Source: Bremerella volcania
GTDB lineage: Bacteria > Planctomycetota > Planctomycetia > Pirellulales > Pirellulaceae
Direction of reading: 5' to 3'
NCBI RefSeq assembly: GCF_007748115.1
Contig: NZ_CP036289.1
Span: 3,782,001-3,846,000, forward strand
Length of the DNA stretch: 64,000 nucleotides
Below, piece after piece: positions 17,616 to 28,468 of this stretch. The translations under genes were made by a program, and so were the position numbers. Within the stretch, counting starts at the first letter, position 1, and every line of letters starts with the position of its first letter. A model generated the notes under the pieces. That model did not search any database. It was not told the DNA's origin and worked only from the letters and a program-made list of their open reading frames with translations.

Positions 17616-19214
17616 TTAGACAGAAGTTTCTGTGACAGGCCCTGCCTGACGTACTTCTTCACTTACTCCCGAGGCGTACTTCTGAAAATTATCGATAAAT
17701 AGTGACGCCAGTTTCGAGGCCGTCGCGAAGTACTGGGCCGGATCCTGCCAAGTGCTCTTGGGGTTGAGCAACTCGCTGGGAACCCCAGGACACTCCTGAA
17801 CCACGTGAAGTCCAAACACGGGATCGACCGCTGTCGACGCCCTGGCTAACTCGCCACTGTGAATGGCGTCGATAATGGCTCGGGTGTATTTCAGCTTGAT
17901 CCGCGATCCAACGCCGTGCGCGCCGCCCGTCCAGCCGGTGTTGACGAGCCAGACATTCGTGTTGTGCTTCCTCAACTTGTCTGCCAGAAGCTCGGCATAT
18001 TTGCCGGGATGCCACACCAGGAAGGGACCTCCGAAGCATGGGCTGAAAGTGGCTTGCGGCTCGGTAACGCCCACTTCGGTGCCGGCGATCTTGGCAGTGT
18101 AGCCCGAAATGAAGTGGTACATGGCCTGAGCCGGCGTCAGCCGGCTGACCGGCGGAAGCACGCCAAACGCGTCGCAGGTCAGGAAGATCGCATCGGACGG
18201 GTGCCCAGCGATGCACGGGATCTTGGCATTGCGAATGAATTCAATCGGATATGCCCCGCGCGTGTTCTGCGTAATGCTGGTATCGGTGAAGTCAACATGA
18301 TGGTCTTCCTTGTTGTAGACCACGTTCTCCAACACGGCCCCAAAACGAAGCGCCTGGAAAATCTCAGGCTCGTTGTCCGGGGTCAGGTCGATCGCTTTGG
18401 CGTAGCACCCCCCTTCAATATTAAAGACGCCGTCGTCGCTCCAGCAATGCTCGTCATCGCCGATCAATAGCCGCTTCGGGTCGGCCGAAAGGGTCGTCTT
18501 ACCGGTACCGGAAAGGCCGAACAGAATACTGCTTTGATTCGAATCTGGGTCGCAGGTCGCACTGCAATGCATCGACAACACACCCTGCTTGGGCATGTAG
18601 TAGTTCATCATCGTGAAGACCCCCTTCTTCATCTCCCCGGCATATTCCGTGCCGAGAATCACCATCTCGCGGTCTTCCAGATTGACGTCCACGCTGGTCT
18701 TCGAGGTCATCCCAGGCGTGTGGCGATTGGCCGGAAAGCGGCCAGCGTTGTAGATCACCACGTCCGGCTCGCCGAAGTTCTTCAGTTCTTCGGCCGTCGG
18801 CCGGATCAACATCGTATGCATGAACAACGCATGATAAGGGCGAGAGCAAATCACCCGGATCTTCAACCGGTACTTTGGATCCCATCCGGCGAATGCATCG
18901 ATTACGTAGAGCTTTTTACGGGTATTGAGGTAGTCTTTAGCCCGTTCGAGATTGATGCGGTAGGTATAGTCTTCGATGGGAATGTTGATCGCTCCCCACC
19001 ACACGTCATCCTTCGATTGTTCCGCTTCGACGACGCGTTTGTCTTTGGGGGACCGTCCCGTTTTTTCGCCACTGTAGGCAATCAATGCCCCAGAATCGGC
19101 AATGGCGGCGTCTTCCTCATCGCGGATGGCTTCTTCGTAAAGGGTCGAAGGGGCCATATTCCGGCGTACGTCTTCGACATCGATATCCAATCCTTTTAAA
19201 TCGATCTTGCTCAT
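17616..19214 (-). CDS. pckA: Phosphoenolpyruvate carboxykinase (ATP)
   Basis: A 532-residue enzyme of the ATP-dependent PEPCK family, close to the usual length. It converts oxaloacetate and ATP to PEP, CO2 and ADP, the first step of gluconeogenesis in the cytoplasm. Visible signatures are the substrate-binding RSPKDKRVV segment near residue 55, the kinase-1 P-loop GLSGTGKTTLSADP at about 234-247, the following LLIGDDEHCWSDDGVFNIEG block with metal-binding Asp, and NTRGAYPIEF. It stands alone between the sulfatase and the DUF1501 gene, with no strong ribosome binding site seen. The plain cytosolic housekeeping role is well supported. Confidence 0.97.
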   Translation of the reverse strand: MSKIDLKGLDIDVEDVRRNMAPSTLYEEAIRDEEDAAIADSGALIAYSGEKTGRSPKDKRVVEAEQSKDDVWWGAINIPIEDYTYRINLERAKDYLNTRKKLYVIDAFAGWDPKYRLKIRVICSRPYHALFMHTMLIRPTAEELKNFGEPDVVIYNAGRFPANRHTPGMTSKTSVDVNLEDREMVILGTEYAGEMKKGVFTMMNYYMPKQGVLSMHCSATCDPDSNQSSILFGLSGTGKTTLSADPKRLLIGDDEHCWSDDGVFNIEGGCYAKAIDLTPDNEPEIFQALRFGAVLENVVYNKEDHHVDFTDTSITQNTRGAYPIEFIRNAKIPCIAGHPSDAIFLTCDAFGVLPPVSRLTPAQAMYHFISGYTAKIAGTEVGVTEPQATFSPCFGGPFLVWHPGKYAELLADKLRKHNTNVWLVNTGWTGGAHGVGSRIKLKYTRAIIDAIHSGELARASTAVDPVFGLHVVQECPGVPSELLNPKSTWQDPAQYFATASKLASLFIDNFQKYASGVSEEVRQAGPVTETSV

Positions 19215-19310
19215 CGCTGCACCACTTCGTCGGTAGGAAGGCCTCGCATCACATCTTGCCGTATTCTACCCCGTTTTCAAGACGACGCGACCCCGACTTA
19301 ATGGGCAACA

Positions 19311-19345
19311 AAAAAGCGTCTCGCTCGCAGTGAGCCAGACGCTTT
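19311..19345 (-). terminator. Intrinsic terminator after the DUF1549-DUF1501 pair
   Basis: AAAGCGTCT and AGACGCTTT pair around an inner GCTC/GAGC stem. On the minus strand the hairpin is followed by TTTTTTG. It begins 31 bases after the DUF1501 stop and ends the two-gene unit before pckA. Confidence 0.85.
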
Positions 19346-19375
19346 CACGGGTATTTCGTGTTGTCCTAACGAGAT

Positions 19376-20851
19376 CTACGATATGACTTCGTGGATCGGT
19401 TCGGTATGCTCCACGCCGACCAGTTTCTGATCCAAGCCGCTGTAGAAATAGCTCAGGTGGTTCGGATCGAGTCCCAGTTGATTCAGGATGGTGGCATGAA
19501 TTCGCTTGACGTGCAGGGGATTCTCGACGGCGGAAGCCCCTAGTTCATCGGTGGCCCCGTAAGAAACACCACCCTTGATACCGCCGCCTGCCATCCACAT
19601 GGTGAACCCGTACGAGTTATGATCGCGACCGGTTCCCTTCTCATATTCGGCAGTCGGTTGACGACCGAACTCACCACCCCAGACGATCAGCGTATCGTCC
19701 AGCATCCCTTTTCGCTTGAGGTCTTTGATCAGACCCGCGATCGGCTTATCGGTACGACCGGCGTGGTAATTATGGTTCTTTTCCAGGTCGCCGTGAGCAT
19801 CCCAGTTGTTGTCGTTGTGGTGACCGCCGGAATAGAGTTGAACGAAGCGAACGCCCCGTTCGACCAAGCGTCGAGCCAACAAGCAGCGACGACCGAATTC
19901 TTCCGTTTGTGGATTGTCGATGCCGTACAGCTTCTTGGTATCTTCCGATTCCGTTTCGAGATCGACCGCTTCCGGAGCATGTTCCTGCATGCGGTAAGCG
20001 AGTTCATAGCTGTGAATCCGAGCCGATAGCTCGGAATTGTCGGCTCGCGAGGCGAAGTGCTGCTGGTTAGCCTCTTTCATCGCGTCGAGAATACGACGCT
20101 GGGCTTCCCGGGTCATCCCTTCCGGCGTGGCCAGATCGATGATCGGTGCCCCCTTGCTGCGGAAGATCGTGCCTTGGTAGTTGGCCGGCATGAAGCCGCA
20201 CGTCCAGTTTTTGGCACCACTGATCGGACCACCGGTCGGGTCCAACATGACCACGTACCCAGGCAGGTTTTGATTGACCGTACCCAGGCCGTAGGTAACC
20301 CACGAACCGAGGGTCGGGAAACCGCTGAGAATACGGCCGGAGTTCATCATCAACATGGCCGAGCCGTGAATCGGCGAATCAGCCTGACACGACTTCAAGA
20401 AGGCGATGTCATCCACGCACGTGGCGAGGTTCGGAAACAGGTCCGAGACCCACTGCCCCGACTGACCATACTGCTTGAAGTTCCACTTCGGTCCAACGAC
20501 TCGCCCTTCGTTCTTTTCACCACCGCGTCCCTTGGTCTTGACGGGAACCGTCTTGCCATCGAGGCCGTACAGCTTGGGTTTGTAGTCGAACGTATCGATA
20601 TGGCTCGGCCCGCCGTACATGAACAGGAAGATGACGTTCTTGGCCTTGCCTTCAAACATCGGCTGCTTGGCCGCCAGCGGATTATCGAACGACGAAACAC
20701 CATCGGCAGCGACCGCCTGGTTGGCGAGAAACCCATCCTTGGCCAGCATGTAGGTTAGCGCCAAGCCAGGAAACTTCGCCCCGGCATTCCACAGGAACTC
20801 GCGCCGCGTGTTGCCACAATAACTTGGTTTTGGCATTTCCGAGTTCGACAT
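19376..20851 (-). CDS. DUF1501 family secreted protein
   Basis: A 491-residue protein of the DUF1501 family, distantly related to sulfatases and alkaline phosphatases. The N terminus carries a Tat-like signal (NTRREFLWNAG, then a weak hydrophobic stretch). Internal blocks such as FLFMYGGPSHIDTFDYKP and VWGGEFGRQPTAEY hold the likely metal ligands. It has no catalytic Cys motif like that of true sulfatases. In planctomycetes it is nearly always encoded after a DUF1549/DUF1553 protein, as here (65-base gap, same strand), and the pair is thought to act on complex polysaccharides or sulfated compounds. The exact activity is not known. GGAAGGTGA lies just before the ATG. Confidence 0.92.
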   Translation of the reverse strand: MSNSEMPKPSYCGNTRREFLWNAGAKFPGLALTYMLAKDGFLANQAVAADGVSSFDNPLAAKQPMFEGKAKNVIFLFMYGGPSHIDTFDYKPKLYGLDGKTVPVKTKGRGGEKNEGRVVGPKWNFKQYGQSGQWVSDLFPNLATCVDDIAFLKSCQADSPIHGSAMLMMNSGRILSGFPTLGSWVTYGLGTVNQNLPGYVVMLDPTGGPISGAKNWTCGFMPANYQGTIFRSKGAPIIDLATPEGMTREAQRRILDAMKEANQQHFASRADNSELSARIHSYELAYRMQEHAPEAVDLETESEDTKKLYGIDNPQTEEFGRRCLLARRLVERGVRFVQLYSGGHHNDNNWDAHGDLEKNHNYHAGRTDKPIAGLIKDLKRKGMLDDTLIVWGGEFGRQPTAEYEKGTGRDHNSYGFTMWMAGGGIKGGVSYGATDELGASAVENPLHVKRIHATILNQLGLDPNHLSYFYSGLDQKLVGVEHTEPIHEVIS

Positions 20852-20916
20852 GATTCACCTTCCTTCAAAATATATTTCATTCACCGAACAGTCGCCGCTT
20901 TCTAAAGAAAACAGCG

Positions 20917-23367
20917 TTAGTCCAGGAAGAAGAATTCGTTTAAGTTAATCAGCATCAGGCAGTACAAATCGAAAGCTCGTTGGTCATCGAGACCGTGATC
21001 TTTCTTCAAGTCGTTGATCAGCGAAATGCCAATCTTCACGTCCTGATCGTTGGCTTCGCGAGCCATCACGAAGTGGATCGCCTCGCGGATCTGATCCTCC
21101 GGAGTGGTCGCTCCGGTTTCGCGAACACGCTTGGCCAGTTCGGTCGATTGCTGGTTGGCGAAGTCGCCATTGATCATCCCCAGTGCCTGAGCCGGCTGCG
21201 TGGTGACGAAACGATCTTCACAAGGCGCATCCGTTTCAGGAAAGTCGAAACTCGACAGGATCGGCGTCAGCAATGATCGCTTAACGTGAATGTAAACGGC
21301 GCGGCGTGCCTGTTCTTCGTACGACGAATTACCCCAGCCGTCCCCTGGCTTCGACTGGCCAGCCATCACTTCCGCCGAGATCCTCGGATAGAAGCCGTGA
21401 CCATACATCTTGTCGTTCAATCGACCGTTGACCAGCAGGATCGAGTCCCGCACTTCTTCGGCCGTCAGACGTCGCGAGTTGAATCGCCAGAAAAGATCGT
21501 TGGCCGGATCTTGGGCCAGTCCCTTCTCGGCTCCGGCCGAAGACATTTGATAGGCCGAGGAAAGCATCATCAGACGCTGCATGTGCTTGATGTCCCAACC
21601 ACTGCGGATGAACTCCTTGGTCAGCCAGTCCAGCAGCTCTGGGTGTGTTGGTGGCGTTCCCAGTTGTCCGAAGTTACTCGACGATCGCACCAGGCCGCGA
21701 CCGAACTGGTACTGCCAGATTCGATTGACCATCACGCGGGCCGTCATCAGGTTCTCTTCCGAGGCAATCCACTTGGCCAGAACCAGGCGACGTCCCGATG
21801 TCTGCTGATCGGCGGTCGGTTCGGGGATCTGCGGCTTTGCCGCTTTGAAGTATTTGGGAAAGCCTGGTTCGACCTTGTCGCCAGGAACGTGCGGGTTGCC
21901 TCGCAACATGGTCGTCGTTTCGGGAGGAGTCTTGTCGGCCTTGTTCACCGCCAGGGCAAACTCACGAGCCGGAAGATACTTCTCCTTGTCTTTGACCGCA
22001 TCCCACTGGCGTTTCAGTTCGGCGTACTCCGAGGCTTCATTGGGAACGAGTTCCGCAATGCGGCCGTCCATGCGTTCGCGACGGCGGTTAGGATCACGCT
22101 GTCGCTTGACTTCCTTTTGCTCTTCTTTGGGCAGTTGCTCAATCGCCGCCGAAACGATTTCGTTCATGCGGTTCTCGACGGCTTCGCGTTCACGTCGATG
22201 ATTCTCGTGAGTTGAAATAACCTCGGGCGACGAGATCTCGCGCTGACTGAACGAAACATCTCCACGATTGCCGTACGGCTTCATTCCGCGGAAGAAAGAC
22301 AGGAACTCGTAGTAGTTTTCCTGGCTGATTGGATCGATCTTGTGATCGTGGCAGCGTGCGCACCCGATCGTGATCCCCAGAAACGTCTTACTGGTGGTCG
22401 AGATGATGTCGTCGTACTGGTCGTATTCATGCAGCAGCGGGTCGGCCGGTTCGTCGTCCCAAACACCCAGCTTGTAATAGCCGGTGGCAATAATCGAATC
22501 CACCGTCGGATTCTCAATCTCATCCCCGGCCAGCTGCTCGACCACGAACTGATCGTACGGCTTGTTCTCGTTGAACGAGCGAATCACGTAGTCGCGATAC
22601 TTCCAAGCGTTGGGCTTCACGCCGTCACGTTCGTAGCTGTTGGTTTCTGCGAAACGCACCAGGTCAAGCCAGTGACGCCCCCACTTCTCGCCGTAATGAT
22701 CGGAAGCGAGTAGCTTTTCGACCAGGTTCTTCCAGGCATCGGGGGAATCGTCTTTCTCGAACGCTTCGATTTCTTCCTTCGTGGGTGGCAGGCCAGTCAG
22801 GTTGTAATAGGCACGACGAATCAGCGTTCGCTTCGAGGCCGGCGCGTTGGGCTCGAGACCGTTTTCTTCGAGGCGAGCGAGAATGAACTGGTCGATCGGG
22901 TTCTGCACCCATCCTTCGTGCTTGGTTACCGGCAGCTTCGGATCGGAAACAGGCTCAAACGCCCAGTGACCTTGAAATTGAGCACCCTCTTGAATCCATG
23001 TTTTCAGAATCGCCAACTCTTCAGGCTTTACCCCCTCCCCTTCGGGGGGCATCCTCTCAAATTCATCGTGAGAAGTAATACGTCGAATGAGTTCGCTTTC
23101 CTCAACCTTGCCGGGAACAATCGCAATCATGCCCGAATCTGCTTCAGCAACCGCGCTATCCCGCTCATCCAAGCGGAGGCTGCTCTCTTGTTCTGCCGGG
23201 CCATGACATGCGAAACACTTCTTAGCCAGGATTGGCTTCACGTCGCGGTTGAATTTGACGGTTGGCTCTGCGGTCTCCTGGGCCTGAACCATCCCGGTGC
23301 AGACCAGCAACATCAAGCACATCAACGCAGTTGACCGGAACCGCACAACATCAATTAAGTAGAGCAT
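20917..23367 (-). CDS. PSCyt1/DUF1549/DUF1553 planctomycete cytochrome-like protein
   Basis: An 816-residue exported protein. A signal peptide at 1-29 is followed by a single-haem PSCyt1 domain with CFACH at about residue 52 in the KPILAKKCFACHGP context. DUF1549 lies at about 140-345 (PIDQFILARLEENGLEPN, HYGEKWGRHWLDLVRFAE) and DUF1553 at about 535-790 (RLVLAKWIASEENLMTARV, NRIWQYQFGRGLV). A second possible CxxCH (CARCH) is at about residue 338. The role is unknown; the haem suggests electron transfer linked to the neighbouring DUF1501 protein. It is the first gene of that unit. Confidence 0.93.
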   Translation of the reverse strand: MLYLIDVVRFRSTALMCLMLLVCTGMVQAQETAEPTVKFNRDVKPILAKKCFACHGPAEQESSLRLDERDSAVAEADSGMIAIVPGKVEESELIRRITSHDEFERMPPEGEGVKPEELAILKTWIQEGAQFQGHWAFEPVSDPKLPVTKHEGWVQNPIDQFILARLEENGLEPNAPASKRTLIRRAYYNLTGLPPTKEEIEAFEKDDSPDAWKNLVEKLLASDHYGEKWGRHWLDLVRFAETNSYERDGVKPNAWKYRDYVIRSFNENKPYDQFVVEQLAGDEIENPTVDSIIATGYYKLGVWDDEPADPLLHEYDQYDDIISTTSKTFLGITIGCARCHDHKIDPISQENYYEFLSFFRGMKPYGNRGDVSFSQREISSPEVISTHENHRREREAVENRMNEIVSAAIEQLPKEEQKEVKRQRDPNRRRERMDGRIAELVPNEASEYAELKRQWDAVKDKEKYLPAREFALAVNKADKTPPETTTMLRGNPHVPGDKVEPGFPKYFKAAKPQIPEPTADQQTSGRRLVLAKWIASEENLMTARVMVNRIWQYQFGRGLVRSSSNFGQLGTPPTHPELLDWLTKEFIRSGWDIKHMQRLMMLSSAYQMSSAGAEKGLAQDPANDLFWRFNSRRLTAEEVRDSILLVNGRLNDKMYGHGFYPRISAEVMAGQSKPGDGWGNSSYEEQARRAVYIHVKRSLLTPILSSFDFPETDAPCEDRFVTTQPAQALGMINGDFANQQSTELAKRVRETGATTPEDQIREAIHFVMAREANDQDVKIGISLINDLKKDHGLDDQRAFDLYCLMLINLNEFFFLD

Positions 23368-23757
23368 ATGTAGTAACTTACAGCGTAGTCGAGGTAGGAT
23401 TATGCTTCGCGGAAGCGGAGGGCTTTCGGCAAGGCATCGCTAGGTTTAAGAGAAGCTTTACTCCATCATTCACTCTATTCTTCACTTTGACAGCAGGTGA
23501 ATCAATGAGATTTACCGAAAACGTATTGAGAGCCTTTTCCCGGCTGCTATCGACGGCGCCAACTTGACTTACGATCAGGCTAACAATCACGCGGCAGCCG
23601 AGGTTCTCTATCTGTTTCAGCCTACTTCGAGCCGGAAAGAAATTCTTAGAAAATTTGTCCTAACAATTACCTCACGATTGCGTTTGAGAATCGTTTCGGC
23701 CCATAATGGGAATTCTGTTCAGACAACCAACCTCATCGTAGACTGAGCCCCTTTTCC
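23368..23757 (+). promoter_or_regulatory. 390-base divergent intergenic region with a candidate promoter
   Basis: This region separates the DUF1549 gene (leftward) from the XylR-like regulator (rightward) and has no credible gene. A possible sigma-70 promoter for the regulator is TTGCGT (23678-23683), 18 bases, then CATAAT (23702-23707), about 50 bases before its ATG. As the regulator family binds DNA near its own gene, operators for control of one or both neighbours may lie here, but no clear palindrome was found. Confidence 0.35.
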
Positions 23758-24930
23758 ATGCATCGTCGTCGCGTCATGCTCATTGTTGAGACCTCTCTCG
23801 TTTATGGACGTGAGGTCCTCCGTGGTATCAATCGTTATGTGGTCGCCAACGAGCCTTGGTCGATGTTCGTCGACCTACGTGAACTCGCTTATCGTCCACC
23901 GGCATGGTTGGAAAACTGGGACGGCGACGGCATCATCACGCGAAGCACCACCCCTGCCCTGGCTGAACAGCTAAAGGCGTGGAACATTCCCACCGTCGAC
24001 CTCACCGACATTTACGGGGACCAGGGTCTCCCTCACATCGGCACCGATCACGAAGCGGTCGGGCGCATGGGCGCGGCCCACTTGCTGGAACGTGGATTCC
24101 GTCATTTCGCCTTCTGCGGATTCAGCGGGCACAACTGGTCGAGCCGTCGTTATCAAGGCTTTAAGGACGCGATCGAGAAGACCGCCGGTCCCGTCGAACT
24201 GCTGGAAGGCCCCTGGGATAGCTCTTCGGCACTGACCTGGGAACAACAACAAGCCCAACTTTGCGACTGGTTGCGTGGACTTCCTCGCCCGATCGGCATC
24301 ATGGCCTGCAACGACATGCGAGGCCAGCACGTGTTGGATGCGTGCCGCCGAATCAGCGCGGCCGTTCCGGAAGAGGTCGCCGTGATCGGGGTCGATAACG
24401 ACGAACTGGTTTGCGAGCTGTGCGATCCACCCCTTTCCAGCGTGATGCCCAATCCACAGCGGATCGGTTTTGAGGCAGCTGCTCTGCTCGATCGGCTGAT
24501 GAAAGGGGAAGCACCAACCCAGATGAGCAAGCTGGTCGAGCCGCTGGGCATCGTGACCCGCCAGTCGACCGACGTGCTGGCCATCGAAGACCCTCTGGTC
24601 GCGTCGGCCGTGAAGTACATCCGTCAGCATGCGTGCGACGGCATCTCGGTCGTCGACGTCCTGCAGCACGTGCCGGTGTCGCGGAGCATTCTCGAGCGCC
24701 GCTTCCGCAAGTTCATCGGGCGCAGTCCTCAGGCCGAGATCCGCAACGTGCAGCTCAAACGCGTGAAACAACTGCTCCGAGAAACCGACCTCCCCCTGGA
24801 ACGCATCGCCGGCCTATCCGGCTACGACCACCCAGAATACATGAGCGTCGTCTTCAAACGAGAACTAGGCCAAACGCCAGGCCAGTATCGCACGCAAAAC
24901 GTGAAGGGTGCCTCGCGCCGGTTCCGGTAA
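23758..24930 (+). CDS. XylR-like transcriptional regulator (sugar-binding domain plus AraC helix-turn-helix)
   Basis: A 390-residue regulator. Residues about 5-275 form a LacI/periplasmic-binding-like effector domain ([38 protein letters not shown]). Residues about 285-385 form an AraC-type DNA-binding domain with two helix-turn-helices ([20 protein letters not shown] and [20 protein letters not shown]). This is the domain order of XylR, which senses xylose in Enterobacteria; planctomycetes have many paralogues with other ligands. It lies divergently from the DUF1549/DUF1501 unit, an obvious candidate target. No helix-turn-helix is present at the N terminus. Confidence 0.9.
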   Translation: MHRRRVMLIVETSLVYGREVLRGINRYVVANEPWSMFVDLRELAYRPPAWLENWDGDGIITRSTTPALAEQLKAWNIPTVDLTDIYGDQGLPHIGTDHEAVGRMGAAHLLERGFRHFAFCGFSGHNWSSRRYQGFKDAIEKTAGPVELLEGPWDSSSALTWEQQQAQLCDWLRGLPRPIGIMACNDMRGQHVLDACRRISAAVPEEVAVIGVDNDELVCELCDPPLSSVMPNPQRIGFEAAALLDRLMKGEAPTQMSKLVEPLGIVTRQSTDVLAIEDPLVASAVKYIRQHACDGISVVDVLQHVPVSRSILERRFRKFIGRSPQAEIRNVQLKRVKQLLRETDLPLERIAGLSGYDHPEYMSVVFKRELGQTPGQYRTQNVKGASRRFR

Positions 24931-25009
24931 ACCAAGCCTTGGCCACTCGCATTATTGGCCCTGGTCGACTATTTTCTTGGGGTTCACCTACCCCCATGAT
25001 GGGACCAGC

Positions 25010-28000
25010 ATGAGTAACACACCGGAAGCGTTCATCCAGCGGTGGAAAGATTCCGCCGGAGCGGAACTTGCCAACAGCCAACTATTTCTGACCGAGCTCT
25101 GCGATCTGCTCGACGTGCCGCATCCGGACGGCACTGTCGCCGACAACGACCTGAACGTCTACACGTTCGAGAAGACCGTCGAGTTCAACAACGGCGACGG
25201 CACCACCAGTTACGGCCGCGTCGATCTATACCGCAAAGCGTGCTTCGTCCTCGAATCGAAGCAGGGAACCGAACGCAAAGCAGTGGAACAGGCCGAGGCC
25301 TTGGCCACCGTTACCAAGCAGAAGAAGCTGAAGACCGGCACCGCCCAGCGGGGAACGGCTCATTGGCACGAAGCCATGACCAAGGCCCGCAAACAGGCCG
25401 AAGGATACGCCAAGGCCCTGCCGGAGTGGCCTCCCTTCCTGATCGTGGCCGACGTGGGGCACTGCTTCGATCTGTACGCCGATTTCAGCGGCACCGGCAA
25501 ACTGTACCAGCCCTTTCCCGATCCCAAGAACTTCCGCATTCCCCTGGCCGACCTGGCCCAGGCAGAAGTTCGCGAGAAGTTCCGCGCTATCTGGTTAGAT
25601 CCCCACTCGCTCGACGTCAGCAAGCAAACGGCCAAGGTAACGCGGGAACTTGCCTCGCGGCTGGCCAAGTTGGCCAAGAGCCTGGAAGAGCAGACCGACG
25701 ACCAGGGCAAGAAGCGTTATCCCCCTGAAGACGTCGCCCACTTTCTGATGCGGTGCCTGTTCACGATGTTTGCCGAAGACGTGAACCTGATCCCGCTTCG
25801 CTCGTTCACGCAGCTGCTGGAATCGCTCCGCGAGCAGCCGGAAGGGTTCGCCCACGTGGTCGAGGCGTTGTGGAAGGACATGGACTCCGGGTCTCCCTTT
25901 TCCCCCATCCTGCGCACGCAGATCAAGCAGTTCAACGGCGGACTGTTCGAAAGCCAACAGGCCCTGCCGCTCAATCGCGATCAGTTGGAACTGCTGATCG
26001 AAGCGGCCCATGCCCAGTGGCAAGACGTCGAACCGGCTATCTTTGGTACGCTTCTGGAACGGGCCCTCGATCCGCACGAGCGGCACAAGCTCGGAGCTCA
26101 CTATACGCCGCGGGCCTATGTCGAGCGGCTGGTCATGCCGACCATCATGGAGCCGCTGCGCGAGCAGTGGGACGAAACGTACGCCGCCGCCGCGCAGCTG
26201 CGGACCGAAGGGAAGTCGAAGGAAGCGATCGAGCAGATTCGCGACTTTCACGAGCAGCTGTGCGAAACGCGCGTCCTCGACCCGGCCTGTGGCAGCGGCA
26301 ATTTTCTGTACGTCGCGCTCGAGCTGATGAAGCGGCTGGAAGGGGAAGTCCTCAACGCACTGCGGGAATTTGGCGATAGCCAGCTGCCGCTGCTCACCAT
26401 CGATCCGCACCAGTTTTTAGGGATCGAGGTCAACCCCCGGGCAGCGGCCATTACCGACCTGGTGCTGTGGATCGGGTACCTGCAGTGGCACTTCCGCACC
26501 CGCCCCGACGACCACCTGAACGAGCCGATCATCCGCAAGTTCCACAACATCGAATGCCGCGACGCCGTCCTGGCGTGGGACCGCGTCGAACCGGTCACCG
26601 ACGGCGACGGCAACCCGGTCACCCGCTGGGACGGCCGCACCACCAAACCCCACCCGGTCACCGGCGAAGAAGTCCCCGACGAAACGGCCCGTGTGCAGGA
26701 ACTGCGGTACGTGAACCCTCGCAAAGCGGAATGGCCCGAGGCGGAGTATGTGGTGGGGAATCCTCCGTTTATTGGTCCGGCGATGATGCGATCCGCATTG
26801 GGAAGCGGTTACACGGAAGCGATTCGCAGAACTCATAAGGAACTTCCCGAGTCTTGCGACTTTGTAATGTACTGGTGGCATAATGCGGCAGAGCTAACGC
26901 GACACGAAAAAGTTCGACGGTTTGGATTCATCGCAACGAATAGCTTGCGGCAAACGTTTAATCGTCGCGTAGTCGCGCCACATCTAGAAGCATCAAATCC
27001 GCTCTCAATTGCATTCGCAATTCCTGATCACCCTTGGGTCGACAGCGCCGATGGTGCAGCCGTTAGGATATCCATGACTGTTGGTATACCTGGCGTGTCT
27101 CCTGGACGTCTTTGGCGAGTGCTTGAAGAAAAAGATATTGGCCAGTTGGAGAAGGATGTCCAATTTAAGTCAGACGAGGGTCCGATATGGTCCAATCTCC
27201 ATATTGGTGTTGACATCGCAAGTGTACGAGGTTTATCAGGGAACTCAAATCTAAGTAACCGCGGTGTTTGTCTTTTTGGATCAGGATTTATTGTAACGAG
27301 CGAACAAGCTCGTAAATTAGGTCTAAATTCAGACCCTAAATTCGAGAAATGGATTCGCGAGTACAGAAATGGTCGTGACCTAACACAACGTCCCAGAGAC
27401 GTCATGGTGATTGACCTATATCCATTAGCACTTGAGCAAGTCAAAGTTGAACTACCAGAAGTTTTCCAATGGATTGTCAATCATGTCAAACCCGAGCGTG
27501 ATCAAAACCGAGACAAGGCTATTCGTGAAAACTGGTGGCTACATGGTCGCCCCAGGCCTGAGTTGCGTGAAGCATTAAGGGGGCTTACGCGATACATTGT
27601 TACTCCTGAAACCACCAAACATCGATTGTTTTCTTTCCTTGATCATTCCACCTCTCCAGATAATGCACTTGTAGTAATTGCAAGCGAAGATGCTCTCACG
27701 CTTGGTTTACTATCGAGTTGGATCCATGTTGTGTGGGCTCTTGCTGTAGGTGGTCGCCTAGGAGTAGGCAACGATCCTCGATACAACAAGACACGATGCT
27801 TCGAAACCTTCCCCTTCCCCCTCCCCACCGAAGACCAAAAACAACGCATCCGCACTCTAGCCGAACAACTCGACGCCCATCGCAAACGGCAGCAGGAACT
27901 GCATTCTGATCTGACGATGACCGGGATGTATAACGTGCTGGAGAAGCTGCGCAGTGGTGAGACGCTGACTGCCAAGGAGCAGAAGATTCATGAGCAGGGG

Positions 28001-28468
28001 TTGGTTTCGGTCTTGAAGCAGATTCACGACGATCTGGACGCGGCCGTCTTCGAGGCCTACGGGTGGCCGGCCGATTTGAGTGACGAAGAGATTCTCGAGC
28101 GGCTGGTCGCGTTGAATCACGAGCGAGCCGAGGAGGAAGCCCGGGGGATTGTGCGTTGGCTGCGGCCTGAATTCCAGAACCCCGGCGGAACCTCGCAGAC
28201 GCAGTTGGCCGCCGAAACCGCGACCGAAGCGAAGCCGAAGAAAGCCGCCCAGGCAGCCAAGACCAAGAAGGAACCCTGGCCCAAGAAGCTGCCAGAGCAG
28301 ATGCGGGTGCTGCGACGGGCGCTGCACGATCAGAGCTCCCCTTGCCTGGCCGAAGACCTGGCCAAAGGGTTCACCCGGGCCCCGAAAAAGCTGGTCGGCG
28401 AACTCTTGGAAACGCTGGTCGAAGTGGGCCAGGCCCGCGTAACCGACGACGGCCGCTTCGCGGTTTAG
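25010..28468 (+). CDS. MmeI-type single-chain restriction-modification enzyme
   Basis: A 1152-residue fused endonuclease-methyltransferase. The nuclease site is D72-x9-E82-S-K84 ([14 protein letters not shown]), the same D-x9-ExK layout as MmeI. A helical connector follows to about 400. The N6-adenine methyltransferase has motif [12 protein letters not shown] at about 425 and motif IV NPPF at about 583. A target-recognition region follows to about 930. The C terminus is a helical spacer, a Lys/Ala-rich linker and a small predicted winged-helix-like domain (about 1090-1152) not usual for MmeI. One chain cuts and modifies, so no separate partner is needed and none is seen. Residues about 583-927 are encoded by clearly AT-richer DNA. 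The start is the ATG at 25010; an upstream in-frame ATG would overlap the regulator gene. Confidence 0.9.
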   Translation: MSNTPEAFIQRWKDSAGAELANSQLFLTELCDLLDVPHPDGTVADNDLNVYTFEKTVEFNNGDGTTSYGRVDLYRKACFVLESKQGTERKAVEQAEALATVTKQKKLKTGTAQRGTAHWHEAMTKARKQAEGYAKALPEWPPFLIVADVGHCFDLYADFSGTGKLYQPFPDPKNFRIPLADLAQAEVREKFRAIWLDPHSLDVSKQTAKVTRELASRLAKLAKSLEEQTDDQGKKRYPPEDVAHFLMRCLFTMFAEDVNLIPLRSFTQLLESLREQPEGFAHVVEALWKDMDSGSPFSPILRTQIKQFNGGLFESQQALPLNRDQLELLIEAAHAQWQDVEPAIFGTLLERALDPHERHKLGAHYTPRAYVERLVMPTIMEPLREQWDETYAAAAQLRTEGKSKEAIEQIRDFHEQLCETRVLDPACGSGNFLYVALELMKRLEGEVLNALREFGDSQLPLLTIDPHQFLGIEVNPRAAAITDLVLWIGYLQWHFRTRPDDHLNEPIIRKFHNIECRDAVLAWDRVEPVTDGDGNPVTRWDGRTTKPHPVTGEEVPDETARVQELRYVNPRKAEWPEAEYVVGNPPFIGPAMMRSALGSGYTEAIRRTHKELPESCDFVMYWWHNAAELTRHEKVRRFGFIATNSLRQTFNRRVVAPHLEASNPLSIAFAIPDHPWVDSADGAAVRISMTVGIPGVSPGRLWRVLEEKDIGQLEKDVQFKSDEGPIWSNLHIGVDIASVRGLSGNSNLSNRGVCLFGSGFIVTSEQARKLGLNSDPKFEKWIREYRNGRDLTQRPRDVMVIDLYPLALEQVKVELPEVFQWIVNHVKPERDQNRDKAIRENWWLHGRPRPELREALRGLTRYIVTPETTKHRLFSFLDHSTSPDNALVVIASEDALTLGLLSSWIHVVWALAVGGRLGVGNDPRYNKTRCFETFPFPLPTEDQKQRIRTLAEQLDAHRKRQQELHSDLTMTGMYNVLEKLRSGETLTAKEQKIHEQGLVSVLKQIHDDLDAAVFEAYGWPADLSDEEILERLVALNHERAEEEARGIVRWLRPEFQNPGGTSQTQLAAETATEAKPKKAAQAAKTKKEPWPKKLPEQMRVLRRALHDQSSPCLAEDLAKGFTRAPKKLVGELLETLVEVGQARVTDDGRFAV

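Noticed and set aside
24908-25009. N-terminal extension of the MmeI-type enzyme
   Set aside because: The extra 34 codons overlap the end of the XylR-like gene and look unlike protein; homologous enzymes begin near the ATG at 25010.
25010-28468. Possible BREX PglX methyltransferase
   Set aside because: The D-x9-ExK nuclease motif near the N terminus and the lack of any brx/pgl genes nearby fit an MmeI-type restriction enzyme instead.
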